A stretch of 64,000 nucleotides of DNA from assembly GCF_034555375.1 (NCBI RefSeq), contig NZ_CP140706.1, positions 5,447,001 through 5,511,000 on the forward strand, in the 5' to 3' direction. The translations under genes and the position numbers were made by a program. This DNA is from Pseudomonas sp. B33.4. GTDB lineage: Bacteria > Pseudomonadota > Gammaproteobacteria > Pseudomonadales > Pseudomonadaceae. Positions within the stretch are counted from its first letter, which is position 1, and each line of letters starts with the position of its first letter. Shown piece by piece: positions 46,836 to 57,045 of the stretch. The notes under the pieces are model-generated. The model made no database searches and was not told the DNA's origin. It worked only from the letters and a program-made list of their open reading frames with translations.

Positions 46836-48118
46836 TGCGGTTTTTTATCCGAAAAGCTATCCGGTGAGCCCTCAAGGGCAAAGAGTTCCTGGGCCATGGC
46901 CAGCGCATCGAGGCGGCCTTCGGCAGAAAGCTTTTTCAGCTGCACGCTAGGCGCATGCAACAGTTTATTGGTCAGGCCACGGGCCAGTTGCCCGAGCACC
47001 TCTTCGGCGTTGCCACCGTTGGCGAGCAGGCGCAGGGCTTTTTGCAGCTCCTCATCACGCAGGCGTTCGCTCTGTTGACGATAGGCCTTGAGCACATCGA
47101 CCGCCGCCAGCTCGCGCAGGCGCACCATGAAATCGTCGGCGCCGACCGAGACCATCTCTTCCGCCGCCTGGGCTGCGCCCTGACGACTCTTGAGGTTCTC
47201 GGCAACCACTTCGTGAAGATCATCGACGCTGTACAGGTAAACGTCGTCCAGCTCGCCGACTTCCGGCTCGATATCCCGGGGAACGGCGATGTCGACCATG
47301 AAGATCGGTTTGTGCTTGCGCAGCTTCAGCGCGCTTTCCACCGCACCCTTGCCAAGAATTGGCAACTGACTGGCGGTCGAGCTGATGACGATGTCGCTGC
47401 GTACCAGTTCTGCCGGGATGTCCGACAGCAACACCGCGTGAGCGCCAAACTGCTCGGCGAGCAGACTGGCGCGCTCCAGCGTGCGGTTGGCGACGACAAT
47501 GCGCTTGACGCCCAGCTCGTGCAAATGGCGGGCAACCAGAGTAATGGTCTCGCCGGCGCCGATCAGCAACGCCTGACTACGCTGCAAATCACTGAAAATC
47601 TGTTTGGCCAGACTGACCGCGGCAAACGCCACCGACACCGGGTTTTCCCCGATCGCCGTGTCGGTGCGCACCTGCTTGGCCGCATTGAATGTCGCTTGAA
47701 ACAGTCGCCCCAGCAGCGGGCCGATGGTGCCGGCCTCGCGGGCCACGGCGTAGGCCGATTTCATCTGACCGAGAATCTGCGGTTCGCCCAGCACCAGCGA
47801 GTCGAGCCCGGAGGCGACGCGCATCATGTGACGAACTGCCGCATCATCTTCATGCACATAAGCACTCGCGCGCAGCTCATCGAGGCTTAAATGGTGATAG
47901 TCGGCCAGCCAGCGCAGCACGATATCGGCAGAAAGCTGATCCTGTTCTATATAAAGCTCACTGCGATTGCAGGTGGAGAGGATCGCAGCTTCGCGGCTGT
48001 CGGTCAGTCGGCAGAGCTGCTGCAAGGCCTCCACCAGCTGTTCAGGAGTAAAGGCCACGCGCTCGCGGACGTCTACTGACGCAGTCTTGTGGTTGATACC
48101 GAGTGCAAGGAAGGCCAT
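46832..48118 (-). CDS. hemA: Glutamyl-tRNA reductase
   Basis: 428 residues. Active-site Cys in STCNRSELY (about 48-56), NADPH-binding [19 protein letters not shown] (about 185-203) and a C-terminal dimerisation helix. First step of tetrapyrrole synthesis. First gene of hemA-prfA-prmC-moeB-murI; divergent from the TPR gene. Confidence 0.97.
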   Translation of the reverse strand: MAFLALGINHKTASVDVRERVAFTPEQLVEALQQLCRLTDSREAAILSTCNRSELYIEQDQLSADIVLRWLADYHHLSLDELRASAYVHEDDAAVRHMMRVASGLDSLVLGEPQILGQMKSAYAVAREAGTIGPLLGRLFQATFNAAKQVRTDTAIGENPVSVAFAAVSLAKQIFSDLQRSQALLIGAGETITLVARHLHELGVKRIVVANRTLERASLLAEQFGAHAVLLSDIPAELVRSDIVISSTASQLPILGKGAVESALKLRKHKPIFMVDIAVPRDIEPEVGELDDVYLYSVDDLHEVVAENLKSRQGAAQAAEEMVSVGADDFMVRLRELAAVDVLKAYRQQSERLRDEELQKALRLLANGGNAEEVLGQLARGLTNKLLHAPSVQLKKLSAEGRLDALAMAQELFALEGSPDSFSDKKPQ

Positions 48119-48212
48119 TCAAGGTCGCTGATGGTGACGTGAAGCCGGCAATTGTCCTACTTCGAAAGATTCAGAACAACTACCGCTGACTATTGTCCCA
48201 ATCGTCAGCCCC

Positions 48213-48218
48213 TATAAT
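48213..48218 (+). promoter_or_regulatory. TATAAT -10 box before the TPR-lolB-ispE unit
   Basis: A perfect TATAAT lies 83 bases before the start at 48301 in the hemA-divergent region. A good -35 at 16-18 bases is not evident, so the assignment is tentative. Confidence 0.5.
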
Positions 48219-48300
48219 GGGCACAATTGAGACTCGGTTATGTTTGGCCGAAGGCTTGTGTCATGATGATCCGACCGCAGGTTAGTCGTCCTCTTCCTAT

Positions 48301-50025
48301 ATGAATAGATCTTCCGCGTTGCTCCTCGCTTTTGTCTTCCTCAGCGGCTGCCAGGCCTTGGCTCCCGTGTCGCCGGACGGTACGCCGTCGGTTGAAGACA
48401 CCACGCCCGCACCTGAAAAGCCCAAGGTTTACAGCTCGTTCAGCGAGGAAACCGTTTTCAGCCTGTTGAGCGCCGAACTCGCCGGCCAGCGCAATCGTTT
48501 CGACATTGCCCTGGATAACTACGTGACCCAGGCCATCAACACTCAGGATCCGGGCGTCTCCGAACGCGCCTTCCGCATCGCCGAATATCTGGGCGCCGAT
48601 CAACCGGCCCTCGATACCGCGCTGATCTGGGCGAAAAACGCCCCGGACGATCTCGAAGCGCAACGCGCCGCCGCCGTGCAACTGGCCCGCGCCGGACGCT
48701 ATGACGACTCCATGGTTTATATGGAGAAAGTCCTGCAGGGTAAAGGCGACACCCACTTCGACTTCCTCGCGCTGTCGGCGGCTGACACTGATCAGGAAAC
48801 CCGCAACGGCCTGATGAAAAGTTTTGACCGTTTGTTGCAGCGCCATCCGAACAACAGTCAGCTGATTTTCGGCAAGGCCCTGCTCCTGCAACAGGACGGC
48901 GACAACAAAGCCGCACTGAGCCTGCTCGAAGACCATCCGCCGGAAGAAGGCGAAATCGCCCCGATTCTGCTGCGTGCACGCCTGCTGCAAGTGATGAACC
49001 GTGGCGACGAAGCGCTGCCATTGCTGCAAAAAAGCATCAAGAAGTACCCGGACGACAAACGTCTGCGCCTGACTTATGCGCGCATGCTGGTCGAACAAGA
49101 CCGGATGGACGACGCCAAGGCCGAGTTCTCCAGCCTGGTTCAGCAATATCCGGAAGATGACGAACTGCGTTACTCGCTGGCCCTGGTCTGCCTGGAAGCC
49201 AAAGCCTGGGACGAGGCCAAGGGTTATCTGGAAGACCTGATCGCCCGTGAAAGCCACGTCGATTCAGCGCACCTGAACCTCGGCCGCATCGCCGAAGAAC
49301 GCAGCGACCCGCAAGGCGCACTCATCGAGTACGCCCAGGTCGGCCCGGGCAACGATTATCTGCCGGCGCAATTGCGTCAGGCCGACATCCTGATGAACAA
49401 CGGCAAGACCGCTGAAGCGCAAAGCAAACTCGCCGCCCAGCGCGACGAGCAACCGGACTACGCGATTCAGCTGTATCTGATCGAATCGGAAACCCTGTCG
49501 GCCAACAAACAGGACGACAAGGCCTGGAAAGTCTTGCAGACAGCCTTGCAGCAGTACCCGGATGATCTGAATCTGCTGTACACCCGGGCGATGCTCGCGG
49601 AAAAACGCAATGACCTGGCGCAGATGGAAAAAGACCTGCGCCTGATCATCAAGCGCGATCCGGACAACGCCATGGCACTCAATGCTTTGGGCTACACCCT
49701 GTCCGACCGCACCACCCGCTATGCTGAAGCCAAGGCGCTGATCGAGCAGGCGCACCAGATCAATCCGGAAGACCCGGCGGTTCTCGACAGCCTCGGCTGG
49801 GTGAATTACCGGATGGGCAATCTGGATGACGCCGAGAAATATCTGCGTCAGGCGCTGGAGCGTTTCCCCGATCACGAAGTCGCCGCGCACCTCGGTGAAG
49901 TGTTGTGGACCAAGGGCAAGCAGCGCGAAGCCAAACAAATCTGGGGCAAATTCCTCAAGGATCAGCCCGACAGCACCATTCTGCGCAGCACCATCAAGCG
50001 CCTGACCGGATCCGAGACTCTTTAA
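48301..50025 (+). CDS. TPR-repeat lipoprotein
   Basis: 574 residues. Lipobox FLSGC (Cys at residue 17) makes it an envelope lipoprotein; the rest is helical with repeated TPR-type units (for example AVLDSLGWVNYRMGNLDDAEKYLRQALE near 494-521, described by its position). It resembles the PA4667 type of Pseudomonas. Such proteins scaffold envelope complexes; partner unknown. Operon: 3 bases before lolB. Confidence 0.87.
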   Translation: MNRSSALLLAFVFLSGCQALAPVSPDGTPSVEDTTPAPEKPKVYSSFSEETVFSLLSAELAGQRNRFDIALDNYVTQAINTQDPGVSERAFRIAEYLGADQPALDTALIWAKNAPDDLEAQRAAAVQLARAGRYDDSMVYMEKVLQGKGDTHFDFLALSAADTDQETRNGLMKSFDRLLQRHPNNSQLIFGKALLLQQDGDNKAALSLLEDHPPEEGEIAPILLRARLLQVMNRGDEALPLLQKSIKKYPDDKRLRLTYARMLVEQDRMDDAKAEFSSLVQQYPEDDELRYSLALVCLEAKAWDEAKGYLEDLIARESHVDSAHLNLGRIAEERSDPQGALIEYAQVGPGNDYLPAQLRQADILMNNGKTAEAQSKLAAQRDEQPDYAIQLYLIESETLSANKQDDKAWKVLQTALQQYPDDLNLLYTRAMLAEKRNDLAQMEKDLRLIIKRDPDNAMALNALGYTLSDRTTRYAEAKALIEQAHQINPEDPAVLDSLGWVNYRMGNLDDAEKYLRQALERFPDHEVAAHLGEVLWTKGKQREAKQIWGKFLKDQPDSTILRSTIKRLTGSETL

Positions 50026-50028
50026 CCC

Positions 50029-50646
50029 ATGTTTTTGCGCCACGTTATTGTTTTCAGCTTCATCGCCCTGCTCGCCGGCTGCTCGGGTTTTGGTACCCGC
50101 GAATCGGTCGAGGGCCACGGCAGCCCGGCACAATGGGCCGCGAACAAACAACAGCTGACCGGCCTCGATGGCTGGCAGATCGACGGCAAGATCGGCATCC
50201 GCGCACCAAAAGATTCCGGTAGCGGCACGCTGTTCTGGCTGCAGCGTCAGGATTACTACGACATCCGTTTGTCCGGGCCGCTGGGTCGTGGCGCCGCACG
50301 CCTGACCGGGCGTCCGGGCAAGGTCTCGCTGGAAGTCGCCAACCAGGGCCGCTATGAATCGCAGTCCCCGGAAGCCCTGCTCGAAGAACAGCTCGGCTGG
50401 AAACTGCCGGTGTCGAATCTGGCCTGGTGGGTGCGTGGTCTGCCGGCTCCGGACAGTAAAAGTCGCCTGAATCTGGACGCCAACAGCCGTCTGGCCAACC
50501 TGGAACAGGATGGCTGGAAAGTCGAATACACCGCTTACACCGAACAAAACGGTTACTGGTTGCCGGAACGCATCAAGCTGCATGGCACTGACCTGGACGT
50601 AACGCTGGTGATCAAGACCTGGCAACCGCGCAAGTTGGGGCAATAA
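50029..50646 (+). CDS. lolB: Outer-membrane lipoprotein LolB
   Basis: 205 residues. Lipobox LLAGC (Cys18) and the LolB body ([18 protein letters not shown], about 39-56; WQPRKLG end). It receives lipoproteins from LolA and inserts them into the outer membrane. Three-base gaps on both sides place it in one unit with the TPR and ispE genes. Confidence 0.93.
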   Translation: MFLRHVIVFSFIALLAGCSGFGTRESVEGHGSPAQWAANKQQLTGLDGWQIDGKIGIRAPKDSGSGTLFWLQRQDYYDIRLSGPLGRGAARLTGRPGKVSLEVANQGRYESQSPEALLEEQLGWKLPVSNLAWWVRGLPAPDSKSRLNLDANSRLANLEQDGWKVEYTAYTEQNGYWLPERIKLHGTDLDVTLVIKTWQPRKLGQ

Positions 50647-50649
50647 AGC

Positions 50650-51501
50650 ATGACCGCTGCACGCCTGACCCTGCCTTCGCCAGCCAAACTCAACCTGATG
50701 CTGCACATTCTCGGTCGCCGTGAAGACGGCTATCACGAATTGCAGACGCTGTTTCAGTTTGTCGATTACGGCGACGAAATCACCTTTGCCATGCGTGACG
50801 ACGGGGTGATTCAGTTGCACACCGAATTTGCCGGCGTGCCGCATGACAGTAATCTGATCGTGCGTGCAGCGAAAATGCTTAAGCAACAGTCCGGCTCTTC
50901 GCTCGGCATCGATATCTGGATTGATAAAGTGCTGCCTATGGGCGGCGGTATCGGTGGCGGCAGCTCGAACGCGGCGACGACGTTGCTCGGCCTGAATCAT
51001 TTGTGGCAGCTGGGTTGGGACGAAGATCGTCTGGCCGCACTGGGTTTGTCACTGGGTGCCGACGTGCCGGTTTTCGTTCGTGGTCATGCGGCTTTTGCCG
51101 AAGGCGTGGGCGAAAAACTAACCCCGGTGGATCCCGAAGAACCTTGGTATCTGGTGCTCGTGCCGCAAGTCTCTGTTAGTACGGCAGAAATTTTTTCCGA
51201 TCCTTTGTTGACACGTAACACGCCGCCCATTAAAGTGCGCCCCGTTCCCGAGGGAAACAGTCGAAATGACTGCTTGCCGGTGGTTGCAAGGCGTTATCCA
51301 GAAGTACGTAACGCATTGGATTTGTTAGGTAAATTTACCGAAGCAAAACTCACCGGAACTGGAAGTTGTGTGTTTGGGGGCTTCCCAAGCAAAGCTGAAG
51401 CTGATAAAGTCTCGGCCCTTCTGACAGAGACCCTTACAGGGTTTGTAGCCAAAGGCAGCAACGTTTCGATGTTGCACCGCAAGCTGCAAAGTCTGCTCTA
51501 A
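50650..51501 (+). CDS. ispE: 4-diphosphocytidyl-2-C-methyl-D-erythritol kinase
   Basis: 283 residues. [20 protein letters not shown] (about 8-27) and the GHMP-kinase ATP motif [17 protein letters not shown] (about 97-113). Third kinase step of the MEP isoprenoid pathway. A tRNA-Gln begins 36 bases downstream. Confidence 0.96.
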   Translation: MTAARLTLPSPAKLNLMLHILGRREDGYHELQTLFQFVDYGDEITFAMRDDGVIQLHTEFAGVPHDSNLIVRAAKMLKQQSGSSLGIDIWIDKVLPMGGGIGGGSSNAATTLLGLNHLWQLGWDEDRLAALGLSLGADVPVFVRGHAAFAEGVGEKLTPVDPEEPWYLVLVPQVSVSTAEIFSDPLLTRNTPPIKVRPVPEGNSRNDCLPVVARRYPEVRNALDLLGKFTEAKLTGTGSCVFGGFPSKAEADKVSALLTETLTGFVAKGSNVSMLHRKLQSLL

Positions 51502-51537
51502 AGGAACCAGGTGCTCGGCACTTGATGCAACAGATAC

Positions 51538-51612
51538 AGGGGCGTCGCCAAGCGGTAAGGCAGCAGGTTTTGATCCTGCCATGCGTTGGTTCGAATCCAG
51601 CCGCCCCTGCCA
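51538..51612 (+). tRNA. tRNA-Gln (TTG anticodon)
   Basis: 75 nt. Acceptor stem AGGGGCG (51538-51544) pairs with CGCCCCT (51602-51608), discriminator G and encoded CCA at 51610-51612. The anticodon stem-loop is CAGGTTTTGATCCTG, with anticodon TTG. The T arm contains GGTTCGAATCC. Lies between ispE and prs. Confidence 0.95.
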
Positions 51613-51657
51613 TTTTCCATACTCATCCAGGTTACCCTCAGCCTCTAGGTACTGCGC

Positions 51658-52599
51658 GTGTCCAAGATGATGGTCTTTACGGGGAACGCTAACCCCGATC
51701 TGGCTCGGCGTGTTGTACGTCAGCTGCATATCCCTCTCGGTGACATCTCTGTCGGTAAGTTCTCCGACGGCGAAATTACTGCCGAGATCAATGAAAACGT
51801 TCGCGGTAAAGACGTTTTCATTATTCAGCCGACTTGCGCTCCGACCAACGATAACCTGATGGAACTGGTAGTGATGGCTGATGCCTTCCGCCGCTCCTCG
51901 GCTACTCGTATCACTGCTGTTATTCCTTATTTTGGTTATGCCCGTCAGGATCGCCGTCCGCGTTCCGCACGTGTGGCTATCAGCGCGAAAGTCGTTGCTG
52001 ACATGCTTACCGTAGTCGGCATCGACCGTGTTCTCACGGTTGACCTGCATGCTGACCAGATTCAGGGTTTCTTCGATATTCCGGTAGATAACATCTACGG
52101 CTCCCCGGTTCTGGTGGATGACATTGAAGATCAGCGCTTCGAAAACCTGATGATCGTTTCCCCGGACATTGGCGGCGTCGTGCGTGCACGTGCTGTTGCC
52201 AAATCTCTGGGCGTGGATCTCGGGATCATCGACAAACGCCGTGAGAAAGCCAATCACTCTGAAGTGATGCATATCATCGGTGATGTCGAAGGGCGTACCT
52301 GTATTCTGGTCGATGACATGGTCGATACCGCCGGCACTCTGTGCCACGCGGCAAAGGCCCTGAAAGAGCATGGCGCAGCCAAGGTCTTTGCCTACTGCAC
52401 ACACCCTGTGCTGTCGGGTCGGGCCATCGAGAATATCGAAAATTCCGTGCTGGACGAGCTGGTGGTGACCAACACCATCCCGCTGTCCGCTGCAGCACAA
52501 GCCTGTGCACGTATCCGTCAACTGGATATCGCACCGGTTGTTGCCGAAGCGGTTCGCCGCATCAGCAATGAAGAATCGATCAGCGCGATGTTCCGTTAA
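51658..52599 (+). CDS. prs: Ribose-phosphate pyrophosphokinase
   Basis: 313 residues, GTG start giving [23 protein letters not shown]-synthase motifs: [18 protein letters not shown] (about 82-99), [12 protein letters not shown] (about 127-138) and the PRPP loop [14 protein letters not shown] (about 215-228). Makes PRPP for nucleotides, His and Trp. The GTG is the accepted start in pseudomonads; a later ATG (residue 4) is possible. Confidence 0.95.
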   Translation: MSKMMVFTGNANPDLARRVVRQLHIPLGDISVGKFSDGEITAEINENVRGKDVFIIQPTCAPTNDNLMELVVMADAFRRSSATRITAVIPYFGYARQDRRPRSARVAISAKVVADMLTVVGIDRVLTVDLHADQIQGFFDIPVDNIYGSPVLVDDIEDQRFENLMIVSPDIGGVVRARAVAKSLGVDLGIIDKRREKANHSEVMHIIGDVEGRTCILVDDMVDTAGTLCHAAKALKEHGAAKVFAYCTHPVLSGRAIENIENSVLDELVVTNTIPLSAAAQACARIRQLDIAPVVAEAVRRISNEESISAMFR

Positions 52600-52632
52600 G
52601 GGCCCTGCCCTTCGCGAAATGTCTCGTTGACG

Positions 52633-52677
52633 AAAAGCGCCCCGCCCCGGCATTCCTGCCGGGGCGGGGCTTTTTTG
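52633..52677 (+). terminator. Rho-independent terminator after prs
   Basis: Strong GC stem GCCCCGCCCCGG (52639-52650) with CCGGGGCGGGGC (52659-52670), followed by a six-base T run. A run on the left too. Confidence 0.93.
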
Positions 52678-52740
52678 CCCATACCGTGTTTGGCGCTGGT
52701 CGCAAACGCCACTCGGTCATGGCTATTTTGGAGATACAAA

Positions 52741-53343
52741 ATGAACGATTTTACTCTGAATGCTGAAGTGCGTTCCGACCTGGGGAAAGGTGCGAGCCGC
52801 CGCCTGCGTCGTCTCGCCGCGCTGGTTCCAGCTGTTGTTTACGGTGGCGAAAAAGCCCCTGAATCCATCAGCATGCTGGCCAAAGAAGTTGCCAAACTGC
52901 TCGAAAACGAAGCTGCCTACAGCCACGTTATCGAACTGAACGTTGGCGGCAAAAAGCAGAACGTCATCATCAAAGCTCTGCAACGTCACCCGTCCAAGGG
53001 TCACGTTCTGCACGCTGACTTCGTACGCGTCGTAGCCGGTCAGAAACTGACCGCTATCGTGCCTGTGCACTTTGTTGGTGAAGAAGCTCCGATCAAGAAA
53101 GGCGGCGAGATCTCGCACGTCCTGAACGAAATCGAAGTAACTTGCCTGCCGAAAGATCTGCCTGAGTTCATCGAAGTCGACCTGTCGGCTCTGGAAATCG
53201 GCGCAATCGTCCACCTGTCCGACATCAAAGCCCCTAAAGGCGTTGAGTTCGTTGCACTGGCTCACGGTGACGACAAAGCTGTTGCAAACGTACACGCTCC
53301 ACGCGTTGCTCCAGAAGCTACCGAAGAAGGCGCAGCAGAGTAA
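52741..53343 (+). CDS. rplY: 50S ribosomal protein L25 (Ctc-type)
   Basis: 200 residues, the two-domain TL5/Ctc form: an N-terminal 5S-rRNA-binding domain ([19 protein letters not shown], about 5-23) and a beta C-terminal domain ([20 protein letters not shown]). GGAG upstream. Between prs and pth, the usual order. Confidence 0.96.
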   Translation: MNDFTLNAEVRSDLGKGASRRLRRLAALVPAVVYGGEKAPESISMLAKEVAKLLENEAAYSHVIELNVGGKKQNVIIKALQRHPSKGHVLHADFVRVVAGQKLTAIVPVHFVGEEAPIKKGGEISHVLNEIEVTCLPKDLPEFIEVDLSALEIGAIVHLSDIKAPKGVEFVALAHGDDKAVANVHAPRVAPEATEEGAAE

Positions 53344-53360
53344 TTCACTCTGTTTAGCCT

Positions 53361-53497
53361 GAGTGAGCAAGTAACATCGCGGACTGGAACGTAGCGAGAA
53401 AGCGGGCGAGAACGCGGAGTTTACATCCATGGTAAATGAGCATTTTTCGTCCACTTTCGCCGCTTTGCCTGATCGCGGCGATGTTACTCACCACTCA
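53361..53497. repeat. MITE-like imperfect inverted repeat between rplY and pth
   Basis: Arms AGTAACATCGC (53370-53380) and GCGATGTTACT (53478-53488) pair perfectly; flanking and inner sequences pair partly (GCGAGAAAGCGGGCGA with its near-complement around 53454-53466), and the centre is a TTTAC-loop-GTAAA hairpin at 53420-53436. Total about 137 bases. No coding potential. Inner sequence resembles an element common in pseudomonads, as I recall it. Confidence 0.7.
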
Positions 53498-53514
53498 AAG
53501 GAAGGGCCCCTATC

Positions 53515-54099
53515 GTGACTGCCATCAAACTGATCGTTGGCCTGGGAAATCCAGGCGCTGAATACGACCAGACCCGGCATAACGCAGGGGCCCTTTTTGT
53601 TGAGCGCATCGCCCACGCACAGAATGTGAATCTTGTGGCCGATCGCAAATATTTCGGCCTGACCGGGCGCTATTCGCACCAGGGTCAGGATGTTCGTCTG
53701 CTGATTCCCACCACCTACATGAACCGCAGCGGCCAGGCCGTGGCGGCACTCGCCGGTTTCTTCCGCATCAAGCCTGAAGAAATCCTCGTGGCGCATGACG
53801 AACTCGACTTGCCTCCGGGCGTTGCCAAGCTCAAGCAGGGCGGCGGCCATGGCGGTCACAACGGGTTGCGCGACATCATTGCGCAACTGGGCAATCAGAA
53901 TACGTTCTACCGCCTGCGGCTTGGCATTGGCCACCCGGGCGTCGCCAGTATGGTTTCAAATTTCGTCCTGGGTCGTGCGCCACGCGCCGAACAGGAAAAA
54001 CTCGATGCCAGCATCGACTTTGCCCTCGGCGTGCTGCCGGATATCCTCGCCGGTGAATGGAACCGCGCGATGAAAAACCTGCACAGCCAGAAGGCCTGA
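53515..54099 (+). CDS. pth: Peptidyl-tRNA hydrolase
   Basis: 194 residues, GTG start with AAAGGAAGG upstream. [20 protein letters not shown] (about 6-25, catalytic His22) and the [12 protein letters not shown] loop (about 109-120). Frees peptidyl-tRNA drop-offs. Followed after 22 bases by ychF. Confidence 0.96.
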   Translation: MTAIKLIVGLGNPGAEYDQTRHNAGALFVERIAHAQNVNLVADRKYFGLTGRYSHQGQDVRLLIPTTYMNRSGQAVAALAGFFRIKPEEILVAHDELDLPPGVAKLKQGGGHGGHNGLRDIIAQLGNQNTFYRLRLGIGHPGVASMVSNFVLGRAPRAEQEKLDASIDFALGVLPDILAGEWNRAMKNLHSQKA

Positions 54100-54121
54100 C
54101 TCTACTCCGAGGGGAAACACC

Positions 54122-55222
54122 ATGGGATTCAATTGCGGCATCGTCGGCCTGCCTAACGTCGGCAAGTCCACCCTGTTCAACGCCCTGACCAAATCCGGTA
54201 TCGCGGCCGAGAACTTCCCCTTCTGCACCATCGAGCCGAACAGCGGCATCGTGCCGATGCCGGATCCGCGTCTGGAAGCCCTGGCGGCCATCGTCAATCC
54301 GAAGCGCATCCTGCCGACCACCATGGAATTCGTCGACATCGCAGGCCTGGTGGCCGGCGCCTCGAAAGGTGAAGGCCTGGGCAACAAGTTCCTCGCCAAC
54401 ATCCGTGAGACTGACGCGATCGCTCACGTGGTGCGCTGCTTCGAAGACGAAAACGTGATCCACGTTTCCAACAGCGTTGACCCGAAGCGCGACATCGAAA
54501 TCATCGACCTGGAACTGATCTTCGCCGACCTCGACAGCTGCGAGAAGCAACTGCAGAAAGTTGCGCGTAACGCCAAGGGTGGTGACAAGGACGCTGTGGT
54601 TCAGAAAGCATTGCTTGAGCAACTGATCGCGCACTTCACCGAAGCCAAGCCGGCGCGCAGCCTGATGAAGAACATGAGCGCTGACGAAAAAGCGGTGATC
54701 AAGGGCTTCCACCTGCTGACCACCAAACCGGTCATGTACATCGCCAACGTCGCTGAAGACGGTTTCGAGAACAACCCGCACCTGGACGTGGTTCGCGCCA
54801 TTGCCGAAGAAGAAGGCGCCATGGTCGTTCCGGTCTGCAACAAGATCGAAGCAGAAATCGCCGAACTCGATGACGGCGAAGAGAAGGACATGTTCCTTGA
54901 GGCTCTGGGCCTGGAAGAGCCTGGCCTGAACCGCGTGATCCGCGCTGGCTACGAAATGCTGCACCTGCAGACCTACTTCACCGCCGGTGTTGAAGAAGTC
55001 CGCGCCTGGACCGTCAAAGTCGGTGCCACCGCACCACAAGCTGCTGGCGTGATCCACACCGACTTCGAGAAAGGCTTCATCCGCGCCGAAGTGATCGCCT
55101 ACAACGACTTCATCCAGTACAAGGGCGAAGCCGGTACCAAAGAAGCCGGTAAATGGCGTCTGGAAGGCAAGGATTACATCGTCAAGGACGGCGACGTGAT
55201 GCACTTCCGCTTCAACGTGTAA
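54122..55222 (+). CDS. ychF: Redox-regulated ATPase YchF/OLA1
   Basis: 366 residues. P-loop [14 protein letters not shown] (about 8-21), then [18 protein letters not shown] (about 67-84) and the altered specificity motif NVAE (about 203-206), which favours ATP. C-terminal TGS domain. Ribosome-associated ATPase. Terminator downstream. Confidence 0.96.
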   Translation: MGFNCGIVGLPNVGKSTLFNALTKSGIAAENFPFCTIEPNSGIVPMPDPRLEALAAIVNPKRILPTTMEFVDIAGLVAGASKGEGLGNKFLANIRETDAIAHVVRCFEDENVIHVSNSVDPKRDIEIIDLELIFADLDSCEKQLQKVARNAKGGDKDAVVQKALLEQLIAHFTEAKPARSLMKNMSADEKAVIKGFHLLTTKPVMYIANVAEDGFENNPHLDVVRAIAEEEGAMVVPVCNKIEAEIAELDDGEEKDMFLEALGLEEPGLNRVIRAGYEMLHLQTYFTAGVEEVRAWTVKVGATAPQAAGVIHTDFEKGFIRAEVIAYNDFIQYKGEAGTKEAGKWRLEGKDYIVKDGDVMHFRFNV

Positions 55223-55239
55223 GCGTTACGCCCAAGAAA

Positions 55240-55266
55240 AAGCCGCGTTTGATACGCGGCTTTTTT
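55240..55266 (+). terminator. Rho-independent terminator after ychF
   Basis: Stem GCCGCGT (55242-55248) with ACGCGGC (55254-55260), A run before and T run after (55261-55266). Confidence 0.92.
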
Positions 55267-55303
55267 GTGCCTGAGACATTGTCCGCCACACCACCAATCC
55301 CCT

Positions 55304-55390
55304 GTAGGAGTGAGCCTGCTCGCGATAGCGTTTTATCAGCTACAGATGTGCTGACTGACACACCGCTATCGCGAGCAGGCTCACTCCTAC
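55304..55390. repeat. Inverted REP pair (GTAGGAGTGAGCCTGC family)
   Basis: Forward copy from 55304, inverted copy ending at 55390. Between convergent ychF and the MFS exporter. Confidence 0.92.
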
Positions 55391-55407
55391 AATGGGTAAT
55401 GTGTGAA

Positions 55408-56625
55408 TCAGGCCTTTTTGGTACGCGGCAAAAAGATCGCCAACACGCCAAACAACGGCAGGAACGAGCACAGGAAATACACGTACTCGATCCCGTGAAT
55501 ATCCGCCAGATGCCCCAGCAGCGCAGCGCCGATCCCGCCAAACCCGAACATCAAACCAAAGAACACCCCGGCAATCATCCCGACATTGCCCGGCACCAGT
55601 TCCTGCGCGTACACCACAATCGCTGAAAACGCCGACGCCAGAATGAAGCCGATCACCACGCTGAGGACGGTGGTCCAGAACAGATCGACGTGAGGCATCA
55701 GCAACGTGAACGGCGCCACACCGAGGATCGAAAACCAGATCACCGCTTTACGGCCGATCTTGTCGCCAATCGGCCCGCCGAAGAACGTCCCCGCCGCCAC
55801 TGCACCGAGGAACAGGAACAGGTGCAACTGCGAACTGGCCACCGACAGGTCGAACTTCTCGATCAGGTAGAACGTGAAGTAACTGGTCAGACTGGCCATG
55901 TAGAAATACTTCGAAAACACCAACAGCCCCAACACCACCAACGCACTGGTCACCCTGCCCTTCGACAGCCCGTGAGTCGCTGCCTGACCGGCCTTGAGCT
56001 TGAACAGATTCAAGTGATGGGCATACCAGCGGCTGATGCGGTACAGCACGAACAGCGCAAACACTGCGAACAAACCGAACCACGCCACATTGGCCTGACC
56101 GAACGGAATGATGATCGCCGCCGCGAGCAACGGGCCGAACGCGGAACCGGCGTTGCCGCCAACCTGGAAGGTCGATTGCGCCAGACCAAAACGTCCGCCC
56201 GAGGCCAGCCGGGCAATCCGCGAGGCTTCAGGGTGGAACGTCGAGGAACCAATACCGATCAGCGCCGCCGCCAGCAGAATCAACGGAAAACTGCCGACCA
56301 TCGACATCATCACAATGCCGATCAGCGTACAGATCGAACCGGCCGGCAACAGCCACGGTTTCGGATGCCGATCGGTGTGATAACCGACCCACGGCTGCAA
56401 CAGCGAAGCGGTCAGTTGAAAGGTCAGGGTGATCAGGCCGACCTGAGTAAACGTCAGGCCGTAATTGGCCTTGAGCATCGGATAGATAGAAGGCAAAACC
56501 GACTGGATCAGGTCGTTGATCAAATGCGCCAGCGCCACTGCGCCGATGATACGCATCACCAAAGGACTGCTCTGGGGAGCAGCGGGCGCCGAGGCAGCGG
56601 CGGTCTGAACGTTGCTGATAGCCAT
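55408..56625 (-). CDS. MFS exporter, fosmidomycin-resistance (Fsr) type
   Basis: 405 residues, twelve hydrophobic segments. LAHLINDLIQSVLPSIYPML (about 34-53) and IGIGSSTFHPEASRIAR (about 121-137) are the Fsr hallmarks. It exports small molecules; fosmidomycin export in E. coli is the reference, but the natural substrate is unknown. Confidence 0.9.
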   Translation of the reverse strand: MAISNVQTAAASAPAAPQSSPLVMRIIGAVALAHLINDLIQSVLPSIYPMLKANYGLTFTQVGLITLTFQLTASLLQPWVGYHTDRHPKPWLLPAGSICTLIGIVMMSMVGSFPLILLAAALIGIGSSTFHPEASRIARLASGGRFGLAQSTFQVGGNAGSAFGPLLAAAIIIPFGQANVAWFGLFAVFALFVLYRISRWYAHHLNLFKLKAGQAATHGLSKGRVTSALVVLGLLVFSKYFYMASLTSYFTFYLIEKFDLSVASSQLHLFLFLGAVAAGTFFGGPIGDKIGRKAVIWFSILGVAPFTLLMPHVDLFWTTVLSVVIGFILASAFSAIVVYAQELVPGNVGMIAGVFFGLMFGFGGIGAALLGHLADIHGIEYVYFLCSFLPLFGVLAIFLPRTKKA

Positions 56626-57045
56626 GGGAATTTCCGGACAGCAGATGAGTGCACACAGGCAGGTGCGTCAATGTGCCATTTTTCAGTGCGTCAGCGCCAT
56701 CCCCTTAGCCAGCTAACTAACTGACCTACCCGAATCATGTTGGAGCTGCCGCAGGCTGCGATCTTCTGATCTTGCCGTTAAAAAACAGATCAAAAGATCG
56801 CAGCCTTCGGCAGCTCCTACAGGGGATGCGTGATTGCACAACGCCATGGTCTGAATCTTGCCTTGCTTCTCCCCTTGAACGCGAGCGCCTTACAAAGGCG
56901 CCCGACAATGGGAAGTTTCGCTACAGAGCCGGCCTACAGAGCGGGCGAGAGTGAACTTTCGAGGCCTTTTAGCAGGGCACAACATCCAGGTCGCACGACC
57001 GCGATGCACGCCATTGGTGCGTGGTGTCCAGAGGAGTCATGGGGC
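56626..57045. other. 420-base gap: MFS leader, REP pair and chemoreceptor promoter region
   Basis: No gene. The left part (56626-56738) precedes the minus-strand exporter; a REP pair fills 56739-56820; the right part (56821-57045) leads to the chemoreceptor and holds GAGGAG 9 bases before its start. An in-frame extension of the receptor from 56830 carries no recognisable region. Confidence 0.6.
56739..56820. repeat. Inverted REP pair (GTTGGAGCTGCCGCAGG variant)
   Basis: Forward copy 56739-56768 and inverted copy ending at 56820 (CAGCTCCTAC), with TTGCCGTTAAAAAACA at the centre. First copy is diverged. Confidence 0.9.

Noticed and set aside
49264..51000. 578-codon minus-strand open frame over the TPR-lolB-ispE genes
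   Set aside because: It crosses three conserved plus-strand genes, so it is a codon-bias shadow.
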